NCBI GenBank assembly: GCA_027257055.1
Contig: JAPVLO010000891.1
Location: 248,001 to 312,000, forward strand
DNA from: Cephalopachus bancanus
Lineage: Eukaryota > Chordata > Mammalia > Primates > Tarsiidae
Direction: 5' to 3'
DNA length: 64,000 nt
The notes below the pieces were generated by a model. That model saw only the letters and a program-made list of their open reading frames with translations. It was not told the origin of the DNA and did no database searches. This document shows, in pieces, positions 24,305 through 35,958 of the stretch. Positions within the stretch are counted from its first letter, which is position 1. Each line of letters starts with the position of its first letter. The position numbers and the translations under genes were made by a program.

Positions 24305-24592
24305 TTTTTTTTTTTTTTTGAGTTGGAGTCTCAGTCTGTCGCCCAGACTGGAGTGCAGTGGCCACTTCCAGCCACCGCAGCCTCGACCTGCTGGGCTCTG
24401 GCGATCCTTCCACCTCAGCCTTCCAAGTAGCTGGAATTACAGGCATGCGCTACCACACTGGTTGATTTTTTGATTTATTGTAGAGATGAGGTCTCGCTGC
24501 CCAGGCAGGTCTCGAACCCGCGGGCTTAGGCAATCCACTCACCTCAGCCTCGCAGATGCACGGGATTACAGGCTGAGCCACCGAGGCTGGCT
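24305..24592 (-). mobile_element. Alu SINE in L1 element C (3' end)
   Basis: Reverse-oriented lineage-specific Alu inserted in the ORF2 C-terminal region. Target duplication tgtaccac at 24297-24304 and 24593-24600. Confidence 0.95.
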
Positions 24593-27500
24593 TGTACCAC
24601 ATTTTTAAAATCCAGTCCATCTAGGATGGGCAACATGGTTGGTTCTATGTTTTTGCTATTGTGAATAGAACTGCAACAAACATACATGTGCAGGTGTCTT
24701 TTTTGTAGAATGATTGGAGCTTCTCTGGATATAGTCTCAATAGGGGAATTGCTGGGTCATGTGGAAGGTCAATTTCTAGTTCTTTCAGAAATCCCCACTC
24801 AGTCTTCCAAAAGGTTGTCCTAGTTTGCATTCCCACCAGCAGCGTCGGAGTTTTCCTTTTTCTCTGCATCCTCACCAGCATCTGTTGTTCTTTGTTTTAT
24901 TAATGATGGCAATTCTTACTCGGGCTAGGTGGTATTTCAATGTGGTTTTGATTTGCATTTCTTTGATGATGAATGAGGCTGAGCACTTTTTCATGTGTCT
25001 GTTTGCTGCCCGTATATCTTCTTTTGAGAAGTGTCTATTCTTGTCTTTTGCCCACTTTTTAATGGGGTTGTTTGTGTTTTTCCTTTTGGCGCATTTGAGT
25101 TCCTTATAAATTCTAAACCTTAGGCCTTTGTCTAAGTTGACAGATATTTTTTCCCATTTGATGGGATATCTTCCTGATCCCTTGATGATTTCTTTTGCTT
25201 TGCAGAGGCTCATTAGTTTGATGAGGTCCCACTAACCAGTCTTATTTCTTAAGGTACGGGCATTTAGGGTTCTGAAAAGGAATTGGTTGCCAGTTCTAAT
25301 TTCCATAAGGGTGTCTCTTGCATTTTCTAAGATTCTTATAGTTTGAGATTTTAAATTTAGGACTTTGATCCATTTAGAGTTGAATATTTGTGTATGGTGA
25401 TAGATAGGGTTCCTGTTTCAGTCTTCTGCATGTGGTCAGTCAGTTTTCCCAGCACCATTTACTGAATAGGTTCTCCTCTCCACATTGGTTGTTGTGGGAG
25501 GCTTTGTCAAAGAGGAGTTGGTTGAGAAATTGAGGCTTTGCCTTGAAATCTCTATCCTGTTCCACTGGTCTATGTGCCTATTCTTGTACCAATACTGGGC
25601 TTTGTTGATTACTGTAGCCTTATAGTAAAGTTTCAAGTCTGGAAATGTGATACCTCGTGCTGTTTTTCTTTTGCTAAAGATTGTTTTGTCTATTCATGGT
25701 CATTTAAGTTTCCATATGAATTTCTGTATTGTCATTTCCAGGCTTGAGAAGAATGATGCTGGTAACTTAATGGGTATTGCATTGAATCTATAGATTGCCT
25801 TTGGTATGATGGACATCTTAACAATGTTGATTCTTCCTATCCCTGAGCATGGAATATTTTCCCATTTGTTTATGTCTTCTTGGATTTCTTTGTGTATTGT
25901 TTTGTAGTTCTAATTGTAAATGTCTTTCACTTCTCTGGTTAGGAAGAAGCTGAGGTATTTCATTTTTTTGTGACTATTGTGAGTGAGATTGTGGTTTTTA
26001 TTTGGGTCTCTGCCCACTTGTTGTTGTTGTATAGGAATGCAACTGTCTTTGCACATTTATTTTTACCCTGAGACTTTCCCAAGGTCCCTTATCAGTGTAA
26101 GCAAGTTTTTGACAGATTCTCTTGGATTTTCATGGCATAGAATCATATCATCAGCAAAGAGGAGTAACATGACTTCCTTTTTTCCTATTTGGATACCCTG
26201 ATTTCCTTCTCTTGTCTAATTGCCCAAACTATGACTTCCAACACAATGTTGAACAAGAGGAGTGAAAGTTGGCAGTCTTTTGTTGTTCCAATTTTCAGGA
26301 AAAATGTTTCCAGTTACTGTCCATTTAGCAATATACTAGCTGTGGGTTTATCATAAATGGCACTTACTATTTTGAGGTATGTTTCTTCTACACCTAGGTG
26401 TTTGAGGGTATGTATCAAGAAGGGATGCTGGATTTTATCCAAAACTTTTCTGCATCTAGTGATATAATCATGTGGTTCTTGTTTTTACATCTGTTGATGT
26501 ATTTAATTACATTTATGGTCTTGTGAATGTTGAACCAGCACTGCATCCTAGAGATAAGGCCTACTTGGTCATGGTGGATAATTTTTGAGATGTGTTTTTA
26601 GATCTGATTTTCTAGAATCTTGAGGATTTTTGCATCTATGTTCATAAAGGATATTGGCCTGTAGTTCTCTTTTTGTTGTTGAATCTTTACCAGGTTTGGG
26701 TATCAGTGTGATGTTAGCTCCATAAAATGATTTGGGGAGAATTTCATCCTTCTCAATTGCCTAAAACACTTTCACTGGGATTGGTATCAGCTTTTACTTG
26801 AATGTTTCATAGAATTCTGCTGGAAAGCCATCTGTTCCAGGGATTTTTTTTTTTGGTAGATGGTTTTCTTTTATGACAGAGTCAATTTCCTGGGTTGTTA
26901 TTGGTCTATTTTGTGTCTCATTGTCTTCTTGTTTCAACCTGGGGAGATTGTGCGATGTCAGAAAGTCCTCTATTTCATTTAGGTTTTTAAGTTTGTTTCC
27001 ACACAGGTGTACATTGTAATCGCTGATAAACTTTTGTATTTCTTCGGGGTCAGTTGTGACTTGATCTTTTTTATTTCTGATTGTGTCTATTTAGGTCTTT
27101 TCTCTCTTTTTCTTAGTCATTCTGGCTAGGAGTCCATCAATCTTGTTAATTCTTTCAGAGAACCAGCTTTTTGTTTTGTTGATGTTTTCTACGATATTTT
27201 TTTTCTGTATGTCCTATATTTGGGCTTGTATTTTGGTAATTTGAATTCTTCTGCTAATGTTGGTGTTTTGGTGGTCCTCTCTTTACAGCTCCCCTAGGTG
27301 ATTTGCTAGGCTCTCAACTCCTGATCTTAACGTTTACTTGATGTGTTCTCATGGAGATATCAATTCCTCTCTTAGAACTGTTTTTATGGCATCCCAGAGG
27401 ATTTGGTAAGATGTTTCTTCATTTTCATTTGTTTCCAGGAATCTTTTAATTTCTGCTTTGATTTCAGTGTTCACACAGTAGTTGTTCAGCATCATGTTGT

Positions 27501-27677
27501 TTAGGGTCTATGTTTTTGTGGGCTTTGGGGACATTTTGTTGGTGTTGATATTTATTTTTATTCCATTGTGGTCTGAGAAGGTGCATGGCAAGATTTCAAC
27601 CTTATGGAATTTGTTTATGCTTGACAAGGATGTGATCGATCTTGGAGTATGTTCCATGTGGTAAAGAGTAGAATGCA

Positions 27678-27965
27678 GCTGGGCTCGGTGGCTCAGCCTG
27701 TAATCCTGCACCTTTGGGAGGCTGAGGTGAGTGGATTGCCTGAACCTGCGGGTTTGAGACCCGCCTGGGCAGGAGAGACCTCATCTCTACAATAAATTAA
27801 AAAATTAGCCTGGTGTGGTAGTGCACACCTGTAATTCCGGCTACTTGGAAGGCTGAGGCGGAAGGATTGCTGGAGCCCAGCAGGTCGAGGCTGCGGTGGC
27901 CAGGAGCAGCCACTGCATTCCAGTCTGGGTGACAGAGTGAGACTCCAACTCAAAAAAAAAAAAAA
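27678..27965 (+). mobile_element. Alu SINE in L1 element C (endonuclease region)
   Basis: Plus-strand lineage-specific Alu with a perfect 15-bp target duplication aaagagtagaatgca at 27663-27677 and 27966-27980. It is in inverted orientation to the Alu 3.1 kb away. Confidence 0.97.
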
Positions 27966-28679
27966 AAAGAGTAGAATGCATATTCTGTGATTGTTGGGTG
28001 GAATAATCTGTAGGTATCTACTAAGTCCATTTGGTCAAGTGTCAAGTTTAGGTTCTGGATCTCCTTGTTGATTTTTTTGTCTCATTGATCTATCTAGGGC
28101 TATTAGTGGGTATCCAAGTCCCCTGCTATAATAGTGTTAGAGTCAATATCTTTTTTTAGTTGCCTTATAAATCCTGGTGCTCCTGTGTTGGGCGCATATA
28201 TGTTTATGATGGATATTTCTTGTTAATGGATCAAACTATTGTCATTATATAGTGTCTTTTCACATCTTTTAAAATTTTTGATAGCTTAAAGGTTTTTTTG
28301 TCTGATATTAAGATTGCAACTCCTGCCTTCTTTTGTAATCCATACCCCTGGAAACTCATTTTCCATCCTTTAATTTTGAGTCTGTGTGTGTGCCTTGCAG
28401 TGAGATGAGTCTCCGGGAGCAGCAAATAATTCTGTCATGGTTTCTTATTCAATTTGCCATTCTGTGTCTTTTCAGTGTTGCATTTAGTCCATTCATATTC
28501 AGACTGATTATTGAAATGTGATTTTTTATCCCTATCATGAGGTTCTTATAAAGTTTTTTCTTTGTTTGCTTGTTTACTTTTGGCTTTGGGGTTGTTGTAT
28601 GTGTGTGTTTTCAAGTTTCTTGTTGTGCTGTATTCTCTGTTGATTCTGTGCTCTGCTATTCTCTTGGGAAGTGTGTAGT

Positions 28680-29597
28680 CATTCTTTTTTGCGTTCTTCT
28701 GTGCTTAATACTTTTCTATGTGTCTCCTGCAGAACTGGTCTGGAAGCTGCATAATCTCTTAGGGATTGGATGTCTGGGAAGGATTTTAATTCTCCATCAC
28801 TGATGAAGCTGAGCTTGGCTGGATAGGAAATTCTTGGTTGAAATTGTTTATCTTTGAGGACTTTGAATATAGGGCTCTAATCCCTTCTTGCTTGTAGTGT
28901 TTCTGCTGATAGGTCTGCTGCTATTCTGGTTGGTTTTCCCCAGTAGCTGGTCTGGCCTTTCCCTCTTGTTGTCTTTAGGATTTTTTCTTTTGTGCCTGCT
29001 TTTTATAGGTGAATTACTATGTGTCTAGGGGTTGGTTTTTTTTTTTTTTTTTGATGTCTTGTGGGAGTTCTCTGTATCTCTTGTGCTTGTCTGGTCACAT
29101 ATCTGATGAGATGGGGAAAGTTTTCTTGGATTACCTCCTGGAATACTTGCTCCAAATTGTTTTCCATTTCTCTTTTATCCTCTGGGCATAGGTTCAGCCT
29201 CTTGATATGATTGCACACCTCTTGTAGGCTTTGCTCTTTCTTTCTGTGTTTTCGTTCTATGTTTCTTACAGATCACTTTAATTTCAAGTTCTGGTCTTTA
29301 AGTTCTGAGATTCTTTCTTCAGCCTGACTAATTCTGCTTTCCTTTCTTGTCATCTTTTAATTTATTTCCTGGATGAAATTTTTTGTTGCCAAAATCTCTG
29401 TTACAAGTTCTTTCAGTGTTGCATTTTGTGTTTCTTGAGTCTCTTTTTCTCTTTGCATGCATTCCCTAATCCCTGTCATGTTCTGAGGCCAGTCGTTGGT
29501 GACTTCCATTGTTTGTGCACCAAGTCTGATTTTTCAGGAGATTTTTCTTTGGTACACATGCAATTGCTTGTGGTCTTCCTGTGTTTTATTTTCTCAT
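28680..29597 (-). pseudogene. L1 ORF1, broken; element C
   Basis: Antisense ORF1. The start aligned with element A is an ATG at 29597, but it meets a stop three codons later. The RRM-like part is readable at 29003-29218 (ENFPHLIRYVTRQAQEIQRT, then a Lys-run and TPRHIVIHL). The rest is shifted. The Lys run corresponds to a T-homopolymer at 29036-29053 that probably expanded and shifted the frame. No functional chaperone is expected. Confidence 0.88.
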
Positions 29598-29921
29598 GTG
29601 TGACATATCTATTGCTTTTCTCTTTATTCTGTCATTCAGTGTCAGTGGAAGAGGATTTCCCTTCTGATATTTTCTCAGTCCTCTATTCTTCCCTTATCTG
29701 CACTCTGGATTTGTTCTATTTTGAAATAGAATGGTGGATGGGAAGCTTTGTTTTCTCTTGCAGTTTCTGAAATTTGACTAAAGTAGGGGATAGGGCTCTA
29801 GGATTCAGAAACTACTTGCAAATCACAATGTTCACTTATTGTGGTATATGTTCCCTGAGACCCACTCCCCACCACCACTCTATATGATGATGCAAAGCAG
29901 AAACCAATGGGAAAAAAAATG

Positions 29922-29955
<34 letters not shown>

Positions 29956-30016
29956 AAAACAACCTAGAATAACAAAAAAGTGTAACAAAACAAACAAGAG
30001 AAAAATCAAGAAACCT

Positions 30017-30050
<34 letters not shown>
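29922..30050. repeat. Two (CA)n microsatellites in L1 5'UTR
   Basis: CA runs at 29922-29952 and 30018-30050, separated by A-rich sequence. They occupy the same relative position as the (TG)n at 19616-19658 in element A. Confidence 0.96.
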
Positions 30051-30053
<3 letters not shown>

Positions 30054-31650
30054 TAACACAAAGTGAATAGTGAGGGAAAATAGAAAGTCTTGGGAAAAAA
30101 AGGAATTCAGATCAAACCCTCACATATATATAGACACACACCTTAAATTATAAAAAATTAAAATAAAAAAACAGAATAACAAAAGAGGAAAAACAAACTA
30201 ATAATAACAACAGAATTGAAAGATGAATGCTCAATGATTCATATACACACAGAAGCAGAAAATGACAAAGAAAAGAAAAAAGAAACAGAAAAAGAAAAAA
30301 GAAAATTGGGTGGGATGCAGATCAAACCCTCACATACACTCATGCACAAAAGGAAAAATATTTTAAAAATAGATGAGCTAACAAACAAGCAGTCAAATAA
30401 TTTTTTAAAATTTAAAAAATTTAAAATTTAAAATAAAAAAAAACCCCTGCCCTCTTTGGCAGACTCTGTAATTATTCCTCTAATCAGTCTCTCCTGCAGA
30501 GCCACCTCTTTCACTCTCTCCTCAGGGTCTGGAGGAGGGAAGGAGAATGGTCAGTGGAGGTGGATGGGACTGCAGTCCTCCCCTCCCCTTCCCGTATGGT
30601 CAGGGAGATCTCTTCCCGTGGGGAGGTGCAGGGTTTTCTCTTCCCCAAGTATGTACTCACAGGGGGTGCCCCAGGAAGGCCTATCTTGGAATGGAGTTCT
30701 TCTATTGCAACTGACATTCAGGCTCCACCTGTGTTTGCCCCTCTCGGTTTTGGCCCAGCTATGTGGGTCTGATGTTCAGAAGATTGTTGGGGAGGAGGGG
30801 GTTTGGGTCAGTCTCTGACTCACCACGATCTCTTTGGAGTCCTTCCTTGTCCTTTTCTGGCCACACCCTTTGTGTCGTGGCTGGATCAGGGTATGGGGTG
30901 GGGTGCCTGGAACACAGCACTTGTCATGTCCCTCTGAAGTTTGTGCTTTCCGCATATTGCCTCAGGGTCATGATCGATACCTAAGTAGCTGACCTGCCAG
31001 TCACAGAGATCAGGTCTTTTGCTCCATGATGAGCACGTTGGAGCACTTTCCTGCCCCGCCTTCAAGATGGCGGTGGAGCACCTGTCTTATCCCTTTCTGT
31101 AGGACCTTGCCTCTGGAGTCCCTCTCCATCCCCTGCTTCCAGTGCCCTGCCAGGTGCTGAAGTGGTGAGGGAAAGCCTGGAGTCGACAGTCTTTCTTGCC
31201 AATGGTAGGGGAGAGCCTGAGGCAACAGCCTCTCCCTGCTGCTTTTCACAGGAAAACGTCTGTATGTTAAAAAAAAATGGCACTCATCTTCTGTGACCTT
31301 GGAAGTGCCGGGGACCAAGCAGAAAAGCAGCAGTACCAGCTATTGCACCAGGGGCCTGGTGACTTGCTCTCCAGCCCCCACTTAGACTGTCTGTCCTATC
31401 ATTTTCTTCCCAGGGAGGGTTTTGTTGATAAAAAAATGAAAGAAAGAAAATGGTGCTCAGCTTCTGCATCCCAGGAATCGCTAGGGCAGCTGTGGCACCA
31501 GCTGCTGCACCAGGAGAGCCCTGGCCACTAGCTCTCTAGTCCTCACTCAGTTAGCCACTCACACGCCCACTCACTTACCAGCATAGACACAAAATTTTCC
31601 ATACACTCACTTGCTCACACTGGGATTCGCATAGTCTGACTGGCTCAGCT

Positions 31651-31658
31651 GCCATCTT
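31651..31658 (-). promoter_or_regulatory. YY1-like site at L1 5' end, element C
   Basis: GCCATCTT on the plus strand, AAGATGGC on the element strand, about 10 bases inside the 5' boundary. No ETS-like site adjoins it, unlike element F. Confidence 0.6.
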
Positions 31659-31668
31659 CCCTGCCCCA

Positions 31669-32205
31669 CTGAATGTGTTTATTACTCCTAACCATTTTTT
31701 GTGAAATCTTTAGAGTTTTCTACTTAGAAGTTGTGAAAACAGGCATCCTCATCTTATTCCTAATCCTGGAGAGAAAGTTTTCAGTCTGTCACCACTGAGT
31801 ATGAAATTAATTGTGGCTTTTTCATATATGGCCTTTATTATATTGGGGAAATTTCTGTATATGCCTAGTTGTTGAGTGATTTTATCATGAAAGCATGTTG
31901 AATTTTGTCAAAAGCTTTCTCTGTGTCAGTGGAGATTATTGTGTTGTTTTCCCCTTCATTCCATTAATGTAGTGTATGGCATTGAATGATTTGCATTTAT
32001 TCAAACAGCCTTGCATTCCAGGAATAAGCCCCACTTGGTCATGGTCTATAATCCTGTTTACATGCTGCTGAATTGTTTGTTAGTATTTTATTGAAGATTT
32101 TTTCATTAATATCATCAGAGATATTGGTCTGGCATTTTCTTTTTTGTAGTATCTTTATCTGGCTTTGGTTTCAGGGTAATGTTGACCTCATTAGTTATTT
32201 TTGTC
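31669..32205 (-). mobile_element. Ancient L1 no. 1, RT region
   Basis: Last visible piece of the old element: antisense RT sequence with aggcatcctcatcttattcc, tcaaaagctttctctgtgtc agtgga, ccttgcattccaggaataag cc, ggtcatggtctataatcc. It follows directly from 23940 once element C is removed. Ends about 32200. Confidence 0.9.
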
Positions 32206-32435
32206 ATCTTTTTTTTTTAATATGAAAACATGGAAAACAGGGTCTGGAACTTTCCAATCCACCATTCTGTTGACCCAATATGGAAATATTACATTACACT
32301 TTTTGTATATATACTCAGCTCATCTTAAGACCCCCCCCAACATGACTTACCAACTTGGAGAAGAGACCTTGAGGTGGTACACTGAAGTAACTAAAACAGA
32401 GGCTTTAAATGTCAGGGAAACCAATACCCATGAAA
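32206..32435. other. Unassigned segment
   Basis: T-run followed by mixed sequence of no recognised family; short frames only. Confidence 0.5.
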
Positions 32436-33145
32436 TGTAAATTGAAATCACAATCCAGTGCATATGCAATCCAGTGTGTGCCCACCTGAATAACTAAAAT
32501 AAAAATATGGAAATTATAGAGTGTTGGAAAGGATGGGAGACACCCATAATTCACATACATTGCTGGTGGAAGCAAAAGTTGTTAGCTGCACTTTTGCTAG
32601 TTTGTATTGAGGCTAAACATATGCATAGCTAAGGCCTAGAAATTCCACTCTTAGGCATATACCTAATGAAAATCTTCTATATCTATGTTTCCAGAAAGAT
32701 ATGTACTAGAATATTTCAAATAGCACTAGTTGTAATAGACAAAAAATGGAAAGTACCATAATGCGACTGATATAGAATAGATCAATAGATTATAGTATAA
32801 CCATGCAATGTAATACCCTAGAGCAATCAAAATAAATAATTTGCACCTATACTCCACAATATGGATGAACCTCAGAACCATGAAAGAAGCCATACATAGA
32901 ATATTATGTGATTTTTTAAATATTGAGTTCAAGAACAAACAAAAGTAACCTTTATTTTGGAGTCAATATAGTGGTTATGCATAGGAGAGGAAGGGACTGG
33001 ACAGACTATGAGGAAGGGTTTTGAATTGCTGATAATGTTATGTTTCTTGATTAGATTTGTGAAAAAAAATCAATCTATTCAGTTTTTATTTTTTCACTTT
33101 TCCTTAAGAGTATTATATTTCAATAAACAGCAATATAAATTTTTT
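32436..33145 (+). mobile_element. Old L1M/HAL1-type LINE 3' end
   Basis: Sense-strand C-terminal LINE-1-like sequence: acattgctggtggaagcaaa, aaattccactcttaggcata tacctaatgaaaa, atggatgaacctcagaacca tgaaagaagcc, ending tatatttcaataaacagc. Too diverged to separate L1M from HAL1. Confidence 0.75.
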
Positions 33146-33159
33146 AAAAGTCTTGAATG

Positions 33160-33270
33160 ACCTAAATTTAAATTCCAACTCTACCTCTTGCTAGCACTAT
33201 GACTATGGTCAAAATCTTAACTCCTCTAAAAGTCACAATATTCTTACATTTATGATGATGTGAGTGGTGG
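33160..33270 (+). mobile_element. MIR SINE fragment
   Basis: Partial MIR: ctaaatttaaattccaactc tacctcttgctagcactatg. Degraded beyond about 33250, where a TGG/GAT-rich simple stretch follows. Confidence 0.6.
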
Positions 33271-33304
33271 TGGTGGTGATTATGATAATGATGATAATAA
33301 AAAA

Positions 33305-33532
33305 GGAGACATTTATTCTACACTCATTTTGGCAGAGCTAGTCTAATCATTTTGTTTCAATTTCATTTTAACAATAACGTTATTAGGGAGGTAGCAGGTA
33401 ATATTATTTTCATGTAATAGATGAAAGCTAGGCACAGAAATATTAAGTAACTAGTCCAAGTTCATCCAGATCCAGAATTCATACCTGGGCAGTGTTATTC
33501 AAGAGTTGATACTCTTACCCACTATATGCCTC
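33305..33532 (-). mobile_element. MIR SINE, degraded
   Basis: Antisense MIR traits: acatttattctacactcatt, ttcatgtaatagatgaaagc taggcacagaaatattaagt aac, cagtgttattc...cactatatgcctc. Confidence 0.6.
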
Positions 33533-35065
33533 TGTATATAAGCCTAATTTTTTAAAAAGTGTATTTTAAAAACCTTAGAAAACTGTAACCCAATAAACAT
33601 ATTTGGTCTCCTTAATTTCCACGAATGATAAAGTATTACCTCTAGTTCTCCATTCCATGTCTATTTCTCATAGTCACACTCTGATTGTGACCCATAGATA
33701 GCCAGTTCACCATTTCTTTGGCTACTAGAGTTTTCTGTCTTTCTGGTTTTGGATTGTTCCTAAATGCTCCTTTAAACTCTGGGGAGCATAATAAAGAGGT
33801 TACATGTATCTTCTTCTTCCACTTACTTTCCACAATTACATATGATCATTTCATGCTTATTATTCCACAATTTTATATATGCACAGGAAAAGGACTTTTA
33901 AAATATCTATTTTCAGTGACGCAGAGGGTTTTGAATATTTTAGTCACTTGAGTTAAATTAAACATTATTAAATTAAACATTCAAATGAAAGACCTTTCAG
34001 TCTTAGGCGATGTAACTTTCAGTTATTTTATATTCTTATGGTTAAAGACCCTTTTTAATGCAGTTGAAGCCCCCCACCACAAAATGATAGTTACTGGAAG
34101 GCAATGGGGTTGGGTCTTTGGAGCAGGCAATTCTTTTGAGCTCCTGTGAATCATACCATTCTGGTAACAACTTATTTGGTCTACAAGTATGGCACCAACT
34201 CAGCTAGCCACCAAAGCTTTTGAATTCAATCTATGGGAATATCTCTTTCTTGGGACTCATATCAAATTTTATTGTGGAAATCAGTAGAAAAATAAGATTT
34301 TGCATCAATTAGTTTTACAGCCTCATTTTTGGAAACACATCTGTTCAATAAAGAAAAAAAGCCTTACTCATAACGATAACTTGCTCTATGCAATGTGAAT
34401 GACATTGTCTCTGTTTAATGAACTTTCCCATTAGCTGTTTGCCAGTTGGATGAAGATAACAGCAATTTAAAATCATGGCTCCAAATTTGGTCTCATTCCT
34501 GTACTGTTATATCCTTGGCTGCATCATGTTACGGTGCAATCCATTGCCCATCTTGCCAGCAGGGATAACCACAGAGCCTTTCCAATCTTTACTATTGCTA
34601 AATTTCCTCTGTGTAAATTTTGGTAAGCTGGCTGAGAGCCATCTGCAAGTGTGATTTCCTGGTTACCATCAAGTTTTCCATCTGCCAGTATTTAACACTG
34701 CTCGAGTCTGAACTCATAAGCTAAATAGCTGTCTCAAATCTATGGTTATATTTATAGGAGCAAAAAGATGAAATGATCTTCATTTTAATCAAATCAAGGA
34801 AGAAAATAAATGGAGGAAATAGAAGAATCTCATTGAATGTAAGCAAGTAAGGTTGATGTTAGAAATTATTTGCTTGCCTCATCTGAGATTTTTGCCTCAT
34901 ATGAGATTCAATCATACCTTGAAGTGTAAGGGATCTTTTTCTGGCATTGAAATAAAAGCATGAGAAATTGGAGTGATGAGATGGCAAAAGCAAGACAGCT
35001 ACCATAGTTTGCCTCATGAATACTGAGCTGAAGTGACTGGGGATTTGTTTGTCATCTCTAAGTAG
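33533..35065. other. Unassigned sequence with a possible conserved block
   Basis: No gene or repeat recognised. Between about 34370 and 34760 the composition is balanced and non-repetitive, unlike the surrounding AT-rich desert. It is a candidate conserved non-coding element, but conservation cannot be judged from one sequence. Confidence 0.45.
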
Positions 35066-35066
35066 C

Positions 35067-35069
<3 letters not shown>

Positions 35070-35118
<49 letters not shown>
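35070..35118. repeat. (TG)n microsatellite
   Basis: About 24 uninterrupted TG units ending in tacgcgcag. Confidence 0.98.
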
Positions 35119-35120
<2 letters not shown>

Positions 35121-35242
35121 CGCAGTATACATGCATATGGAGTTTGTAGTTCTTTCTGAGGAAGAGATAAGAGACCAAAAGACCCTGGTTGTTACAACTC
35201 GGTAGCAGTGATAGCTATGGCTTTTAGAAACTTAAAAACCAC

Positions 35243-35425
35243 TATGATCTAGAGCAGTGCTTTACAGTCCTGCAAGTTGAGGACTATTAGTGGGCTACAA
35301 AATCAATTTAGCAAACTAGCAAAACTAGCATATTTAAAAAGTAGAATAGGATAGAACAGAATAGCAAACATCTATGCATTACAGACGCTTAAGGTAAGAA
35401 TCAGTTTAAGAAACTTGGTTTCGTG
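35243..35425. mobile_element. Possible hAT-type MER element remnant
   Basis: The phrases gagcagtgctttacagtcct, aaatcaatttagcaaactag and agtagaataggatagaacag are reminiscent of a non-autonomous hAT element whose ends read CAGTGnTTCTCAA. The match is weak, and no clean terminal inverted repeat or 8-bp duplication is visible. Confidence 0.35.
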
Positions 35426-35913
35426 TGCACACACATGTGTGCTAGCTCACAATGTGAAACATATCTCTTCTTGTATGTTAGGGTAAAACAAAAGCTTGTA
35501 TTCCTCTGACTTAGTGAGAGATTAAAGGCCTTTTTTCTACCTTTTACAAGCTTGTCAGAATAAATGGCAATGTAATTTTTCTGATTTGAGAGTGTCTCAA
35601 AGCCACTAATATTAATGTTAAAATGAATTCTACATTTTCTTTTGGATTTGCTGTAGATATTATGGCAATCAAATATTTATTGATATCCTAAATTAATTAT
35701 AGTTAAATTAATTAATTCATAAGAGTTATATATCTGAGGGTACTGATAAGTTTTAAATCATGTTTCTAGAAAAGCTCTCCATTTTGGAAATAAATGAATA
35801 AATAACAAGGATATAGTTAAATTTGGATCTTTGTAAGAACTTCAAAACTTCAGTTGGGATTTTCCAACTTTAGGAGCCTGCCTAAAGCAGAAATAGAGCC
35901 CTCATGCTTGCCC

Positions 35914-35916
<3 letters not shown>

Positions 35917-35958
<42 letters not shown>
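35917..35958. repeat. (CA)n microsatellite
   Basis: About 20 CA units; the Thr/His-rich open frame across it is an artefact. Confidence 0.98.

Larger units (their letters stand above)
24124..28538 (-). pseudogene. L1 ORF2, broken; element C
   Basis: Antisense ORF2 from the ATG at 28538 (MIGIKNHISIISLNMNGLNA) to a stop at 24124-24126 after HIFSLISEP. Recognisable parts include endonuclease text near 28231-28425 (ETHLTARHTHRLKIKGW, KKAGVAILISDKKTF), RT text in short frames, and C-terminal text at 24645-25213 ([35 protein letters not shown]). Two Alus split it: one at the C-terminus (24305-24592), one in the endonuclease region (27678-27965). Multiple stops and frameshifts; no product expected. 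Confidence 0.93.
23941..31668 (-). mobile_element. Full-length L1 with two Alu insertions (element C)
   Basis: Minus-strand L1 of about 7.7 kb (about 7.1 kb without its Alus). In order from the left it has a T-rich tail and 3'UTR (23941-24123), ORF2 (24124-28538), ORF1 (about 28680-29597) and a 5'UTR of about 2.07 kb ending with antisense AAGATGGC at 31651-31658. It sits in ancient L1 no. 1. Diverged target duplications resemble ctgaatttattt (left) and ctgaatgtgttt (right). Alus at 24305 and 27678 and numerous stops make it inactive. Confidence 0.93.
29598..31668 (-). promoter_or_regulatory. L1 5'UTR/promoter region, element C
   Basis: About 2.07 kb between ORF1 and the element's 5' end. The ORF1-proximal part is A/AC-rich (antisense T/TG-rich, matching element A). 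The distal 1.2 kb (30450-31668) is GC-richer, as expected of an L1 internal promoter. A YY1-like AAGATGGC (antisense 31651-31658) lies ~10 bases from the 5' end, where YY1 sits in other primate L1s. Degenerate tandem repeats with further ATGGC cores lie at 31062-31560. The open frames over 30456-31531 are shadows of this region. Confidence 0.75.

Noticed and set aside
30456..31531. Cluster of 70-120-residue plus-strand frames in GC-richer DNA
   Set aside because: Antisense to the L1 5'UTR of element C; stop codons are rare there only because of base composition.
35070..35118. Short-period repeats considered as a CRISPR array or satellite
   Set aside because: Simple dinucleotide microsatellite without spacers; a mammalian genome has no CRISPR arrays.
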